Made by a program: the position numbers and the translations under genes. Below are positions 47,283-54,767 of a stretch of 64,000 nt of DNA, in pieces (positions within the stretch are counted from its first letter, which is position 1; every line of letters begins with the position of its first letter). The notes beneath the pieces are model-generated. The model ran no database searches, was not told the DNA's origin, and worked only from the letters and a program-made list of their open reading frames with translations. Source of the DNA: Burkholderia sp. SRS-46 (lineage in GTDB: Bacteria; Pseudomonadota; Gammaproteobacteria; Burkholderiales; Burkholderiaceae); the NCBI RefSeq assembly GCF_004343775.1, contig NZ_PTXL01000002.1, positions 558,001-622,000 on the forward strand, given 5' to 3'.

Positions 47283-49496
47283 ATGCGCCCCTCGCTCCCT
47301 GAATCCACGTCACGCATTTCGGATAACAAAATATTTTCGACCATCGCGGAAGCCGCTCGCGATTGGGCGCGCACGAGCGGCGTCACGTGGCTCTATGTCT
47401 TCAAGACGCTGCTCGCCGCGCTGCTGGCGCTCGGCATCGCGATGAAGCTCGAGCTGCCGATGCCGCGCACGGCGATGACGACCGTGTTCGTGCTGATGCA
47501 GCCGCAGAGCGGGATGGTGCTCGCGAAGAGCCTGTACCGGATCTGCGGCACCGTGGTCGGCTTGCTGGCGATGCTCGTGCTGATCGGCCTGTTCGGCCAG
47601 ACGCCCGAACTGTTCCTCGGCGCGACCGCGCTGTGGATCGGCGTGTGCACGGCCGGCGCCGCGCGCAACCGCAACTTCCGCACCTACGGGTTCGTGCTGG
47701 CCGGCTATACGGCCGCGCTGATCGGCATTCCGTCGTGGCAGCACCCGGACGCCGCATTCCTGTCCGCGATGACGCGCGTGACCGAAGTCACGATCGGCAT
47801 CCTGTGCTCGGGCGCCGTCAGCGCGCTGGTGTTCCCGCGGCATCTGAGCGAGCAGCTCCATCGCGCGAACCGGCGCCGCTTCATGCAGTTCGCCGACGAC
47901 GTGCGCGCGGTGCTCGGCGGGCGCACCGACCGGGCCTTTCTCGAAGCGCTGAACCTGCGCCTGGTCGACGAAACCGTTCATTCGGAGGCCGCCCGCAGCG
48001 CCGCCGTGTTCGAAACGCCGGACACCCGCTTGAGCAACGGCCGCCTGACGCGGCTCAATGCGGAACGGATGGCGTCGTCGACGCGCCTGCACGCGTTGAG
48101 CCAACTGGTCGCGCGGCTGCGCGCCGGGCCAGCTGGGGCAGTGGCGGCAGCCATCGACAGCAGCCTGTCGGACCTGGCCGCGCGAATCGACGCCGCCCGG
48201 CAACGCGCGCCGGACGACGCGCACGCGTTCGCCGAAGCGCTCGTCGCGTCGCTCGAGCCCTTCCGGACGGCGCTGCCCGGACGCGCAGATGCGATGCGAA
48301 CCCGGCTCGATGCCACGCATGCCCCGGCGCTGCAGGAATTCGACACGGCGATCGAGCTGCTCGACCGGTTCGTCGACAGCTACGTCGCCTACGCGCGCAC
48401 CTGCCTGTCGCTCGCGTCGGTCGCGCACGAGCGCGAACAATGGCCGGCCCGCTACGAACCCCGCACCAATCCGCTCATCGCGGCCGTCGCGGGCACCCGC
48501 GCGATGCTGCTGACGCTCGTGCTCAGCGTGTTCTGGATCGCGACCGCGTGGCCATCCGGCGCGCTGCTCGTGCTCAACGGCGGCGCGATCTGCGCACTCG
48601 TCGCATCGTCCGCGCGCCCGTCGCGAACAGCGTTCCAGATGGCGATAGGCACGGCCTGCGCGTCCGCGATCGGGCTCATCGTGATGTTCTTCGTGTATCC
48701 GGCGATCGACGGCTTCCCGCTGCTCTGCGTCGTGCTCGCGCCGCCGCTCGCGCTCGGCTGCTGGCTGACGACACGCCCGTCGCTGGCCGGCTACGGCGTC
48801 GGATACTGCATCTACTTCTGCTTCCTGACCGGCCCCGACAACGTCGTCGCGTACGACCCGACCGCATTCATCAACGACGCGATCGCGCTGGTGCTGTCGA
48901 TGCTGATGGCGGCGGTCGCGTTCGAACTGTTCCTGCCGCCGACGACGCGCGCGCTGCGCCGGCGTCTGGTCGCGGACCTGCGCGAGCAGGTCGCGTTTGC
49001 CTGCACCGGCGCCGATGCGACGCTGCGTGCGCACTTCGAGAGCCGCACCCGCGATCTCATGTATCAACTGCGGACGATCTCGCAGGACGACCGGCAGGCA
49101 ATCGGCGAGTCGCTCGAATGGTTTCTCGCGGTGCTCGAGACGGGCTCGGCGGTGATCGACCTGCGCGATGCGATGGCGATCGCCGCGTCGCAGGCCGGAC
49201 CGGGTATCCCGCCCGCGTGGCTTGCCGCTGCCGACCATGCACGTCGCGCGATCCGGGCGCTGTTCCAGGCACCGACGCCGGCCAGCGCCACCGACGCGAC
49301 TCGCGCGGTGCAGGCTGCGATCGATGCGCTGCGTCGACAAACGTCACTGGAAAGCGACGCACGGCGAAGCGCGCCGCATCTCCAGGCGGCGCTCGCGAGC
49401 CTGCACTTCATGCTCAGCGCGCTCGCCGCGCCGGACTCGCCGCTGCCCGCGCCGCACCGGACCGCGCGCGCCGCCGACGGACATCGGCATCGTTGA
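47283..49496 (+). CDS. FUSC family inner membrane exporter (YccS/AaeB-like)
   Basis: About 737 residues with the duplicated FUSC layout: a first membrane block (about 28-170, opening TWLYVFKTLLAALLALGIAMKLELPMPRTAM), a cytoplasmic middle (about 180-390), a second membrane block (about 395-540) and a C-terminal soluble part. AaeB-type members export aromatic acids. A TACAAT box at 47212 may be a -10. Alternative start at 47256. Confidence 0.85.
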   Translation: MRPSLPESTSRISDNKIFSTIAEAARDWARTSGVTWLYVFKTLLAALLALGIAMKLELPMPRTAMTTVFVLMQPQSGMVLAKSLYRICGTVVGLLAMLVLIGLFGQTPELFLGATALWIGVCTAGAARNRNFRTYGFVLAGYTAALIGIPSWQHPDAAFLSAMTRVTEVTIGILCSGAVSALVFPRHLSEQLHRANRRRFMQFADDVRAVLGGRTDRAFLEALNLRLVDETVHSEAARSAAVFETPDTRLSNGRLTRLNAERMASSTRLHALSQLVARLRAGPAGAVAAAIDSSLSDLAARIDAARQRAPDDAHAFAEALVASLEPFRTALPGRADAMRTRLDATHAPALQEFDTAIELLDRFVDSYVAYARTCLSLASVAHEREQWPARYEPRTNPLIAAVAGTRAMLLTLVLSVFWIATAWPSGALLVLNGGAICALVASSARPSRTAFQMAIGTACASAIGLIVMFFVYPAIDGFPLLCVVLAPPLALGCWLTTRPSLAGYGVGYCIYFCFLTGPDNVVAYDPTAFINDAIALVLSMLMAAVAFELFLPPTTRALRRRLVADLREQVAFACTGADATLRAHFESRTRDLMYQLRTISQDDRQAIGESLEWFLAVLETGSAVIDLRDAMAIAASQAGPGIPPAWLAAADHARRAIRALFQAPTPASATDATRAVQAAIDALRRQTSLESDARRSAPHLQAALASLHFMLSALAAPDSPLPAPHRTARAADGHRHR

Positions 49497-49534
49497 TGCG
49501 GCAGGCGCGCGACGCGGCCCGGTCCCCACGATCG

Positions 49535-49610
49535 GCGCGCCGCCCGCTCAATGGCACGCCGCCCGCTCAATGGCACGCCGCCCGCTCAATGGCGCGCCGC
49601 CTGCTCCGCG
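49535..49610. repeat. Tandem repeat, 19-bp unit, three full copies and one degenerate
   Basis: GCACGCCGCCCGCTCAATG repeated at 49535, 49554 and 49573 (the first copy has G for A), with a decayed fourth copy to 49610. It overlaps the 3' end of actP, whose TGA stop is supplied by the repeat unit. Copies beyond the stop lie outside the gene. Confidence 0.92.
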
Positions 49611-51256
49611 CCAAGGCCGGTCTGCGCACGCACGAACTGCGCATCGAACGCGCGCCGTTCGGCGTTCGCCGCCGCGCTCCGGTCGAGCGACGACACCACG
49701 ACGCTCACGAGGAACGCCAGCGGCATCGTGAACAGCGCCGGATGATCGTACGGAAAGATCGCGGCCGGATGCCCGAGCACGGACTTCCACACCGCCGGCG
49801 ACAGGATCACCAGCCCGACCGACGACACCAGCCCGGCGAAGCCGCCCCACACCGCGCCGCGGCTCGTCAGCCCTTTCCAGTACATCGACAGCACCAGCGG
49901 CGGGAAATTCGCCGACGCGGCGACGTTGAACGCCAGCGCGACCAGGAAGGCCAGGTTCTGCCCTTTGAACAGGATGCCCAATGCCACGGCGATCGCGCCG
50001 ATCACGAGCGTCGTCCACCTGGTCACCCGCACTTCCGCGTCGCCGCTCGCCCGGCCCTTGCACAGCACGTTCGCATAGATGTCGTGCGACACCGCGGACG
50101 CGCCGGCCAGCGCCAGCCCCGACACCACGGCGAGGATCGTCGCGAACGTCACCGCCGCGAGGAAGCCGAGGAACAGGTTGCCGCCGGTCGCCCGCGCCAG
50201 GTGCATCGCGACCATGTTGCCGCCGCCGAGCAGCGTGCCGCCCGCGCGCCCGCCTTCGAAAAACCGCGGATCGGTGCCGACGATCACGATGCTCGCCAGC
50301 CCGATCACGAACATCGCGACGAACATGTAGCCGATGCAGGTGCTCGCGACGAACACGCTCTTCCTCGCCTCGCGCGCGTTCGGCACCGTGAAGAAGCGCA
50401 TCAGCACGTGCGGGAGCCCGGACAGGCCGAACACCGTCGCGAGCGACAGCGACACGGCGGACACCGGATCCGCGAACAGCCGCCCGGGCCCGAGCAGCAT
50501 GCCGCCGCCGGGGTGAACCGCCACCGCCGACGCCGCGAGCCGCTCGAAGCTGAAGTCGAAATGCGCGAGCGCGAGCGCCGTCAGCAGCGTGCCGCCGACC
50601 ATCAGCAGCACCGCCTTGATGATCTGCACCCACGTGGTCGCGATCATGCCGCCGAACGTCACGTACACGATCATCAGGAGACCGACGCCCACCACCGCAT
50701 AGCTGTAGTCGATGCCGAACAGCAGTTGCACGAGCTCTCCCGCGCCGACCATCTGCACGATCAGGTAGAAGAACACCACCGTCAGCGAGCTGGTCGCCGC
50801 CATCCAGCGCGTGCTGACCGGGTCGAGCCGGTACGCGACGATGTCGACGAACGTGAACTTGCCGAGATTGCGCAGCCGCTCGGCCATCAGGAACAGCATC
50901 ACGGGCCAGCCGACGAAGAAGCCCACCACGTAGAGCAGGCCGTCATAGCCTTTCGAATAGACGAGGCTGACGACACCGAGCAGCGTCGCGGCGGACATGT
51001 AGTCGCCCGCCACCGCCAGGCCGTTCTGGAATCCGCTGATGCCGCCGCCGGCGGTGAAGAAGTCGTTCGCCGTCTTCGTGCGATTCGCGGCCCACCAGGT
51101 GATGCCGAGCGTGATGCACACGAACGCCATGAACATCGCGATCGCCGTGAGGTTCAGCGGCTGCCGCCGCGCGCCCTCCACGGCCGGCCCGGCCCACGCG
51201 AATCCGCCGGGCGCGAGCGCGATCAGGTGCGTCGCCACTCGTGTCGTGCGCGTCAT
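49586..51256 (-). CDS. actP: Cation/acetate symporter (sodium:solute symporter family)
   Basis: A 556-residue SSSF transporter with about 13 membrane helices. TANDFFTAGGGISGFQNGLAVAGDYMSAATLLG is the ActP opening and GLSGLPHVLMRFFTVPNAREAR is a standard block. ActP takes up acetate, glyoxylate and other short monocarboxylates. Its ATG overlaps the stop of the DUF485 gene, the usual yjcH-actP coupling. The C terminus (EQAARH) runs into the 19-bp repeat. Confidence 0.93.
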   Translation of the reverse strand: MTRTTRVATHLIALAPGGFAWAGPAVEGARRQPLNLTAIAMFMAFVCITLGITWWAANRTKTANDFFTAGGGISGFQNGLAVAGDYMSAATLLGVVSLVYSKGYDGLLYVVGFFVGWPVMLFLMAERLRNLGKFTFVDIVAYRLDPVSTRWMAATSSLTVVFFYLIVQMVGAGELVQLLFGIDYSYAVVGVGLLMIVYVTFGGMIATTWVQIIKAVLLMVGGTLLTALALAHFDFSFERLAASAVAVHPGGGMLLGPGRLFADPVSAVSLSLATVFGLSGLPHVLMRFFTVPNAREARKSVFVASTCIGYMFVAMFVIGLASIVIVGTDPRFFEGGRAGGTLLGGGNMVAMHLARATGGNLFLGFLAAVTFATILAVVSGLALAGASAVSHDIYANVLCKGRASGDAEVRVTRWTTLVIGAIAVALGILFKGQNLAFLVALAFNVAASANFPPLVLSMYWKGLTSRGAVWGGFAGLVSSVGLVILSPAVWKSVLGHPAAIFPYDHPALFTMPLAFLVSVVVSSLDRSAAANAERRAFDAQFVRAQTGLGAEQAARH

Positions 51257-51570
51257 TGGGCCACCTCGCCGAGCAGCGCGTCGTTGAGCCGTTCGAACTT
51301 TCCGTTCGCACGCCAGACATACAGCCACGTGAACGCCCAGCCCGTCGCGATCACCGCGACCGCTGCGACCACGCCGACGGTCGTCACGTGCCCTGCCGCA
51401 ACGGGCGCGCGCAACAGCCCGGGCCGAAACGCCACACAGGCGGCCAGCGCGAAATACGCGCCCAGCACGCCCGCGATCAATGACCATGACAGGCGCGCGC
51501 GCCGCGCCGCCAGTTCTCGAAACGTCGCGTGCTCGCGAATGCGCGAGACTGCGCTTGCATTCAACTCCAT
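51253..51570 (-). CDS. yjcH: DUF485 family inner membrane protein (YjcH-like partner of ActP)
   Basis: A 105-residue protein with two membrane helices. RARLSWSLIAGVLGAYFALAACVAF is the first and TVGVVAAVAVIATGWAFTWLYVWRANGKF the second, ending in the typical charged tail. Its TGA overlaps the actP ATG by four bases (ATGA), so the two are translated together. Confidence 0.9.
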   Translation of the reverse strand: MELNASAVSRIREHATFRELAARRARLSWSLIAGVLGAYFALAACVAFRPGLLRAPVAAGHVTTVGVVAAVAVIATGWAFTWLYVWRANGKFERLNDALLGEVAQ

Positions 51571-51806
51571 GCGTCTCCTCCATTTTTCAGTTGACGGATC
51601 GGCCGCGTCGCCGCTGCTTCGGCACACCTGTTCGTTGTTCTAAGGATGGGACGCAGGCTGCGTTGCGGCACCTCGCACCGCGCTCGCCGGATCGAAGGCG
51701 AGCGGGTGTCGGGTGGAACGAGATTAGGAGCGAGGCGGCGGAAATGCAGCCCCTCGCTTGGGGGGTGTGCGGCGCCGCCGGATCGGCGGCGGCGTGTCGT
51801 TCACGC
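51571..51806. other. Upstream region of yjcH-actP, up to the BON-gene terminator
   Basis: About 236 bp with AGGAGAC (minus strand) before yjcH. No gene supported. It should hold the yjcH-actP promoter. Confidence 0.4.
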
Positions 51807-51848
51807 AAAAAAGCCCGGCCGGCGGACCACCGCCGTGCCGGGCCGGGC
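51807..51848 (-). terminator. Terminator of the BON-domain gene
   Basis: On the minus strand GCCCGGCC and GGCCGGGC arms followed by TTTTTTG, 32 bp after the stop codon at 51881. Confidence 0.85.
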
Positions 51849-51880
51849 ATCGTGCCGCGTTCCGCGTCACGCGAGCCGTG

Positions 51881-52273
51881 TCATTGCCCGCCCTCGAGCC
51901 GAAGCCCGAGCTTGCTCGTCACCGACGTCACGCCCTGCACATGGCGCGCCGCTTCGACCGCGGCACGGCCCTGCGATTCGTCCGTGACGAGCCCCGCGAG
52001 CGTCACCTCGCCCGTCTTCGCCTTCGCGAACACGGTGACCTGTGCATTGCCGATGCCGGGCGATTTCATGATGGCCTGGCGCACCGTCTTCGCGAACGCG
52101 CGGTTCGCGGCACGCTCCGCCTTCTTGACCGCTTTCGGCGACGCCGGCGCCGACGCCTCCGGGGCCGCCTGCGCACCCGGCGCCATCGCATCGGGCGCGG
52201 CGGATTGCGCGTGACACGCCAGTGACGACACCATCGCGACACCGGCGACAACGATCATGCTGCGTACGTTCAT
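51881..52273 (-). CDS. Small exported BON-domain protein
   Basis: A 130-residue product with a signal (about 1-23; ACHAQ at the end), an Ala/Pro linker (24-50), then one BON domain (about 55-125, KTVRQAIMKSPGIGNAQVTV then GEVTLAGLVTDESQGRAAVEAA). BON domains are thought to bind membranes or peptidoglycan, as in OsmY. GAGGAGGGGAAG before the ATG is a very strong ribosome site. Monocistronic. Confidence 0.88.
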   Translation of the reverse strand: MNVRSMIVVAGVAMVSSLACHAQSAAPDAMAPGAQAAPEASAPASPKAVKKAERAANRAFAKTVRQAIMKSPGIGNAQVTVFAKAKTGEVTLAGLVTDESQGRAAVEAARHVQGVTSVTSKLGLRLEGGQ

Positions 52274-52331
52274 CTTCCCCTCCTCCACGTGACAAGAACC
52301 AACGAAAAAACGGCAAGGGCACGGCCGCTTG

Positions 52332-53288
52332 CTACACCTCGCTGCGGTCCTGCATCGCCATTGCCTCCAGCGCCTGCTCGTCCGCGCTCAGCACGGGCGG
52401 CAGCGTGCTGCGCAGGTGATCGAGAAAGGTCCGCACCTTCGCATCCATGAACTGCCGCGACACGTAGATCGCGCAGACGTCCAGCAACTGCAGCCGGTAG
52501 TCCGGCAACACCCGGACGAGCCGTCCGCTGCGCAATTCGTCGAGCGCCGAATAGATCGCCAGCGAGCCGATGCCGCGCCCGGCGCGCAGCGCCACCATCA
52601 TCGCCTCCGGCGCGTTCACCTGGAACGGGGCCATCAGCACCGAATGCGACACGACGCTGCCGTCCTCGCCGTGCAGCAGCCATTCGCCGTTCGGCTCGGC
52701 CGGCGTGTCGAGACGCAGGCAGGTGTGGGCGTCGAGATCGGCCGGCGTCGACGGTGTGCCGTGCGCGTCGAGGTAGCCCCGCGACGCGACGAGGATGCTG
52801 TGGCTCTTGCCGTACGTGTGGGCGATGTACGCGGAATCCGGCAGGCTCGACGCGGCCAGGATCGAGATATCGTAGCCTTCCTCGACCAGGTTCGGCATGC
52901 GCTGCGAATAGGTGATCTCGACCGACACGTCGGCGAAACTTTCCTGGTACGCGACGATCGACGCGGTCACGTGGCTCTGGCCGAGCCCCGGCATCGTGTG
53001 GATGCGCAGGCGGCCGTACGGCCGCACGAGCGCGTTGCGCGCCTCGGCGTTCGCCTGGTCGACGTCGCTCAGGATCGACGACAGGCGCTCGAAGTAGCGC
53101 CGCCCGCTGTCGGTCAGCGCGATCTTGCGCGTCGTTCGGTGCAGCAGCCGCGTCTGCGCGTATTCCTCCAGACTGGCGATCGCCCGCGACACCTGCGCGA
53201 TCGCCACGTCCGTCTGCTTCGCGACCGCGGTGAAGCTGCCCGCTTGCGCGACGCGGACGAAGGTCCGCATGTTTTCAAGCATGTCCAT
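52332..53288 (-). CDS. LysR family transcriptional regulator (CrgA-like)
   Basis: A 318-residue protein. The winged helix-turn-helix is at residues 3-62 (MLENMRTFVRVAQAGSFTAV, then KQTDVAIAQVSRAIASLEEY). An effector domain follows. Palindrome site 3 lies 95 bp upstream. Start at 53288; the frame is open upstream without homology. Target unknown; the adjacent quinone reductase is one possibility. Confidence 0.9.
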   Translation of the reverse strand: MDMLENMRTFVRVAQAGSFTAVAKQTDVAIAQVSRAIASLEEYAQTRLLHRTTRKIALTDSGRRYFERLSSILSDVDQANAEARNALVRPYGRLRIHTMPGLGQSHVTASIVAYQESFADVSVEITYSQRMPNLVEEGYDISILAASSLPDSAYIAHTYGKSHSILVASRGYLDAHGTPSTPADLDAHTCLRLDTPAEPNGEWLLHGEDGSVVSHSVLMAPFQVNAPEAMMVALRAGRGIGSLAIYSALDELRSGRLVRVLPDYRLQLLDVCAIYVSRQFMDAKVRTFLDHLRSTLPPVLSADEQALEAMAMQDRSEV

Positions 53289-53382
53289 ACTGATCCATCG
53301 CCTTTCCTTCGGCCCGAACGGCGTCCCGGGTGCGCCACGCTGCGTTGAACCGGATTGTCGGCGATTCATGCGCGCGCAATCA

Positions 53383-53398
53383 CCCCCCGCACGGGGGG
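53383..53398. promoter_or_regulatory. C-run/G-run palindrome, site 3 (lysR)
   Basis: CCCCCC-GCAC-GGGGGG, a perfect six-base inverted repeat with a four-base spacer, between the quinone reductase stop and the lysR start, reading toward lysR. Confidence 0.6.
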
Positions 53399-53465
53399 CT
53401 GTCGCGCGGCCCGGCGTTGTGAAACGCTCGTCAGGATTGCTTGAGGCCGACGGCCATTGTTCAGA

Positions 53466-54497
53466 TCAGTCGCCGTGCCCGGCCGCCGTCTTCAGCACGA
53501 TCTTGCCGATGTGCAGGCCGGAATCCATCAGCGCGTGCGCGCCACGCGCATCGCGCAGGTCGAACTGGCGATGGATCAGCGGCTTCACCGTGCCCTGCTT
53601 GATCAGCGGCCACACCGCGTCTTCAAGCTCGTGGATGATCTGCGCCTTCTCCGCGTAGGTGCGCGAACGCAGCGTCGAGCCGATGTGCGTCAGGCGCTTG
53701 GTCAGCATCGGGAACAGGTCGAGCTCCTTCGCCGGCCCGTTGATGACGCCGATCTGCACGATCCGGCCGTTCATCGCGGCGGCCGCGTAATTGCGGGCGA
53801 CATAGTCGCCGGCGATGATGTCGACGATCACGTCGACGCCCTTGCCGTCGGTGAAGCGCTTGACGGCCTCGACGAAATCCTCGTTCCGGTAGTCGATCGC
53901 GAGATCCGCGCCGAGCCGCAGGCTCGCGTCGCGCTGCGCGTCGGAGCCGACCGTCGTGATGATCGCCGACGCGCCGAACGCCTTCGCGAGCATCGTCGCC
54001 ACCGTCCCGATGCCGGACGCGCCGCCGTGGATCAGCACGGATTCGCCGCGCGCCAGCTTGCCGCGCTGGAACAGGTTCAGCCACACCGTCATGAACGTTT
54101 CCGGCATCGCGGCCGCTTCGACCATCCCGAGGCCTTCGGGAATCGCCAGCGTGTTGGCCTCGTTCGCGACCGCGTACTCCGCATAGCCGCCGCCCGGAAT
54201 CAGCGCGCACACCTTGTCGCCGATCGCGAAGCGGGTCACGCCCGCGCCGATCGCGACGATGTCACCGGCGATTTCGAGGCCGGGAAGATCCGACGCGCCC
54301 GGCGGCGGATCGTACAGGCCCTTGCGCTGGAACACGTCCGGGCCGTTCACGCCTGCCGCGTGAATGCGGATCAGGACTTCGCCCGCCGCCGGCGCCGGCA
54401 CCGGGCGCGTCGTCGGAACCAGAACCTCGGGGCCGCCGGGGCGCACGATTTCGACGGCGCTCATCTCGGTCGGGAGTGCTTTCAATTGATCAGTCAT
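53466..54497 (-). CDS. NAD(P)H:quinone oxidoreductase, zinc-free MDR family
   Basis: A 343-residue protein. AAGVNGPDVFQRKGLYDPPPGASD is the quinone-oxidoreductase pattern. The NADPH fold has ESVLIHGGASGIGTVATMLAKAFG. HIGSTLRSRTYAEKA matches the TP53I3/PIG3-like subgroup. It reduces quinones or other electrophiles. It lies between the LysR and the MalT-like regulator genes on the same strand. Confidence 0.9.
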   Translation of the reverse strand: MTDQLKALPTEMSAVEIVRPGGPEVLVPTTRPVPAPAAGEVLIRIHAAGVNGPDVFQRKGLYDPPPGASDLPGLEIAGDIVAIGAGVTRFAIGDKVCALIPGGGYAEYAVANEANTLAIPEGLGMVEAAAMPETFMTVWLNLFQRGKLARGESVLIHGGASGIGTVATMLAKAFGASAIITTVGSDAQRDASLRLGADLAIDYRNEDFVEAVKRFTDGKGVDVIVDIIAGDYVARNYAAAAMNGRIVQIGVINGPAKELDLFPMLTKRLTHIGSTLRSRTYAEKAQIIHELEDAVWPLIKQGTVKPLIHRQFDLRDARGAHALMDSGLHIGKIVLKTAAGHGD

Positions 54498-54767
54498 GAT
54501 TCGATCCTCTGCGGTACGCCGATGCGCGCTCGAATCCGGGGACCTCCCCGCTTCGCCGCATCGCGATGAAGAGGCAGTCTATCGATCGGCCCGCGCGATC
54601 GCACGTCGTGAATTGCCGATCGACGGATGCAAATTTGCATCACGCCGGGCGCAACGCGATACGCGTCGGAGCATGCGTTTTCAAGCTTCGGTGGAACAGG
54701 AAAGTCGGCGACGGTCACACGGTGCGGCGCACCGATTCGTCGAAGGATTGAAGCGGCACCGGCGCGC

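Noticed and set aside
49535..49610. CRISPR-like repeat
   Set aside because: Contiguous 19-bp units without spacers.
47363..51643. Plus-strand frame of about 1,400 codons
   Set aside because: Out-of-frame reading of the FUSC gene and antisense of actP; no conserved motif.
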